Below are positions 61,191 to 64,000 of a stretch of DNA of 64,000 nt, piece by piece. The translations under genes and the position numbers were made by a program. Source of the DNA: Polyodon spathula (Eukaryota > Chordata > Actinopteri > Acipenseriformes > Polyodontidae); the NCBI RefSeq assembly GCF_017654505.1, contig NC_054536.1:91818970-91882969 (forward strand). Reading direction: 5' to 3'. Each line of letters begins with the position of its first letter. Position 1 is the first letter of the stretch. The notes under the pieces are model-generated. The model saw nothing but the letters and a program-made list of their open reading frames with translations, made no database searches and was not told where the DNA came from.

Positions 61191-63036
61191 TGGCTAAATT
61201 GAGAGACAGAAAGAGAGAGAGAGAGAGAATTAATACTCAATAATATGTCTGGAGCCATAATGCATGACTGCATTTGCTAGCTCATAACTAACGAGAGACA
61301 TATTTTTATGTAGTAATATATTCTGACCCGTATTATTATTTTAGATATTCTAGGTTTCTTACCTGTTAGTTTTGTTTGGTATAGATACAGAAAGATGCCT
61401 CAACATAAAAGACACAGATTCAGATACTCTAAAGTGCTAATCTAAGTTCAATGACAGCTGGATAAGCAGTTCTCTAGAGGTACTGCATGCAAAGTCTCAA
61501 GTCAATACAACAAATAGTTTATACAGAGATTAAATGAGATGGACTGTTCATCGGAGTGCTCCTTACTGTATCCTTTTAGAATTGGTTGTTACTTTTCTAC
61601 TTCTGAATGTGCTGCCCTTGCTCCTAGAAGCATGCTAACATGCACCTCTGCTATACTGCTAGAGACACACTTCCCCAGTGGAGGATAACAAACAGCACAG
61701 CAATCGCGATGATGGGGAGGAATATATTGCATGGAAAGATATAGCACAAGGACCTTCGATTCAATAAACACAATTTGAATGTACAGGTCAATCCTAGCAG
61801 CTCACTTTGTTCCTCTGTTTCATTCTTGGTATTGCCTGGGTCTTTCTTCAGTGGTAGCAGGCACCTTTGTGCTCCACGAACACTGCAGCAGGTATTAAAT
61901 AAATAAACCAAAAATTGACACTCGCTCAGTAAGATGCTTGGACTGGAACTGATTTTGAATAATTGCACAGTTCCGGTAAGTAATGAGTCTGTTCTAATCA
62001 CAACACAAATTTAATAAGGGCAGAATATCAAGACCATGTATTGGTATAGGTCATTTTCCTGTAATTAAGTGAACAACTACGGTAGTGATGTCTGTTTCCA
62101 GGACATCATAAAACAAGCTAACATGGCAAATCTAAAACGGCACTAAACTGACTGTATTTAAATGTTTTATTTCAACGTGTGATATCCCAATGTACTGTAT
62201 TGAAGTAATTTAAGTATTTATATCAAACAGCAAGTATATGCTGAATCTTTAAACTGTACAGAACTTTAACAATGCAGTGCCACCTGGTGGCCACACCTTC
62301 TAAGAACAATGGAAATCATCAAGGCAGACAGACACTATCCCTCCAACAAGTACTGGGACAAATGAGTAAATGCATATCATAATACAACATTATATATATA
62401 TCTCTGAACAGAACCCATGTCCATGTTTTCCATTTCTACTGAAAACCTGTTTCTTGGCTGAAGTAGGTTTATGCCCATCCCATTTCTGTTAACTAATTTT
62501 CTAATGAATACCAGACATTTAAAGGCAAACATGAGTAGAAATATATAGATATTCTACTCATGCCTCATAATCTGAAGCTTGAAAGAGAAAGGATTTCATT
62601 CCTGCAATTACTAAGTGCAAATATAGGTATTTAAAGGCACACCACTGGTACTTCTTGAATTACTCTAGGTATTGCTCCATCTGCCTGAGTTGCGTGGGGC
62701 TTGGTGGGGGAATAAACAATGAGGCTATGACTGGGACTTCTTTTAGTATTGCTAAAGGCCTCTTAAGGACCATCACTTAAAATGCAGCATTATAAATGAA
62801 ATGCCAGTCAATACAGAAAGATACAAATTATCTCTCTTCCAGTGTAACATCTAATAGTTTCAAATGAGTATACAACTTGGAAGACATAACATCGCACTTG
62901 CATTAACAGACCGATCTGCAATTTCCCCCAGAGCTTCAGCTCTGAGAGCACAGACTCATAGATGTCCCGATCCGACAAAGAATATAAAGAAAATACAAAA
63001 TTGTAAAGATTTTTTTTTCCCCCCAAAAGTACTTAC

Positions 63037-63197
63037 AGATTCTTTTTTGCCCATGGTTTTGCTGTGAGAGCGGGAGCGTGAGATGTTGAATAAGGAGTCT
63101 TTCTTTGTCACAGATAAAGGTGGAGATGCCGAATGCTCCCTTCTGACTGGTAAACTCTCAGCACTGGGGGATGAGCTGACATTCCTGGAACCTTGGC
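63037..63197 (-). CDS. TBC1D5: TBC1D5 exon (161 bp), first one visible in transcription order
   Basis: Acceptor TTGTAG above 63197, donor GTAAGT below 63037. After two bases of a split codon it encodes QGSRNVSSSPSAESLPVRRE, HSASPPLSVTKKDSLFNISR and SRSHSKTMGKKES, which runs directly into EEDLEGQ. Human has RREHSPSPPLSPTKKEASFF NISRSRSHSKTMGRKES (recalled). This Ser-rich, probably disordered linker follows the TBC domain. Upstream exons lie beyond 64000. Confidence 0.95.
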
Positions 63198-63864
63198 CTA
63201 CAATGTGTAAGAAAGGCTGTTTAAACTTATATACAGGACTTATTGGTGTAACAAGAAATACTGAGGACAATAAAACATGATAGCCATGCAGGATTTTTGG
63301 AAGGTTGTACAAATTCTATATTGTAGAATACAAATGCAGCAGAATACTTAAATATTTGTTGGGAATCTTTCTGCCTTTTATTATTTTCAGTCTTATGAAA
63401 ATAAATAAAAGCAAATGTTTTTCAGAGCTATGAAATGATGGATCTTTTTCAATGAAAATATCTATGATAACATGGAACAGAAATGCAAATGTACAGTGAA
63501 TCAAATCTGAAACCTTCATTATATTTACATAACAAAATAGATAGTATACTGATAATCTGATCTTGTATCATGACTTACACAAAAATTACATTGAATATTT
63601 TTTTTTTAATAAGAAATGTACAGCAACAATAACAGTAATACATGGCACAATAAATCAAATTTCAAATGAGCTCAGTAAGTTTGCTCTATAGAATAAATTA
63701 ATTTAAATGTTTTCTTTCCGTTTCAGATTGCATGAGGATCGAGATGCTTGCCTCTTGCCATAATACCCAAGTAAACCTGCCTTTATATCCTGGCCTGCCC
63801 TGTTTAATCAGAGGCCTTTAGTAAAGAACTTGATATGATCCTCTGCATATGCAGCCCCCAGCTT

Positions 63865-63915
<51 letters not shown>

Positions 63916-64000
63916 CTTTATTTTGAATATATAAAAACTGTTGCAAAGTGCTTCACATGAATAAAAACATTAACAAATATTAATGAGAAAGGAAGAAAAA
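63198..64000 (-). other. TBC1D5: TBC1D5 intron, part
   Basis: AT-rich intronic sequence. The only recognisable item is a (TAA)n tract near the end, followed by CTTTATTTTGAATATATAAA and GCAAAGTGCTTCACATG, which looks like the reversed tail of an L2-type retroelement. Confidence 0.8.
63866..63914. repeat. (TAA)n microsatellite
   Basis: A pure TAA run of about 49 bases, possibly the tail of a minus-strand L2-type element that continues past the window. Confidence 0.95.

Larger units (their letters stand above)
53576..63036 (-). other. TBC1D5: TBC1D5 intron (9.5 kb, transposon-rich)
   Basis: Contains nested Tc1 elements, the second copy of the unclassified repeat, a hAT transposase pseudogene and a MITE-like hairpin, listed separately. 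I see nothing supportable in 56930-57890, 58880-59420 and 61200-63020, beyond AT-rich sequence and a short GA repeat near 61212. Confidence 0.85.

Overview
This window is vertebrate nuclear DNA, almost certainly from a ray-finned fish. It carries the 3' part of one multi-exon gene on each strand, with kilobase-scale introns full of Tc1/mariner, hAT, LINE, SINE and LTR debris. Two tRNA-derived SINEs resemble repeats I remember from sturgeon and paddlefish genomes, so Acipenseriformes is my best guess. That placement is from memory and untested.

Layout. Positions 1-1188 are the tail of PLCL2 intron 1. PLCL2 (phospholipase C-like 2, + strand) has its last five coding exons at 1189-3666, 8484-8687, 21703-21778, 25383-25492 and 30767-30958. 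All splice sites are AG/GT and the reading frame is continuous (1019 residues plus stop). Its 3' UTR contains a SINE. The intergenic stretch (about 32.4-38.5 kb) holds a 14-unit, 65-bp minisatellite, a CORE-type SINE and a nearly intact Tc1 element. TBC1D5 (Rab7 GTPase-activating protein, - strand) follows, with its last five coding exons at 63037-63197, 53476-53575, 48271-48350, 42533-42709 and 39870-40187 in transcription order. The two genes are convergent, as PLCL2 and TBC1D5 are in human 3p24. The 5' exons of both lie outside the window. The genes act in separate pathways (phosphoinositide/GABA-A receptor signalling scaffold; retromer, Rab7 and autophagy) and nothing suggests co-regulation.

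Repeats explain most of the rest. The best-resolved cases are two solo LTRs with 5-bp target-site duplications (TSDs), one of them inside a LINE; an antisense SINE with a 15-bp TSD; a 2.1-kb hAT element with an 8-bp TSD and a BED-finger remnant; a Tigger-like element; several Tc1 elements in different states of decay, one rearranged and one nested; 46-bp and 65-bp minisatellites; and a long pure CT tract. I see no tRNA, rRNA, CRISPR, operon or new multi-gene system. The interest lies in the layered transposon history and in a few degenerate motifs worth testing.
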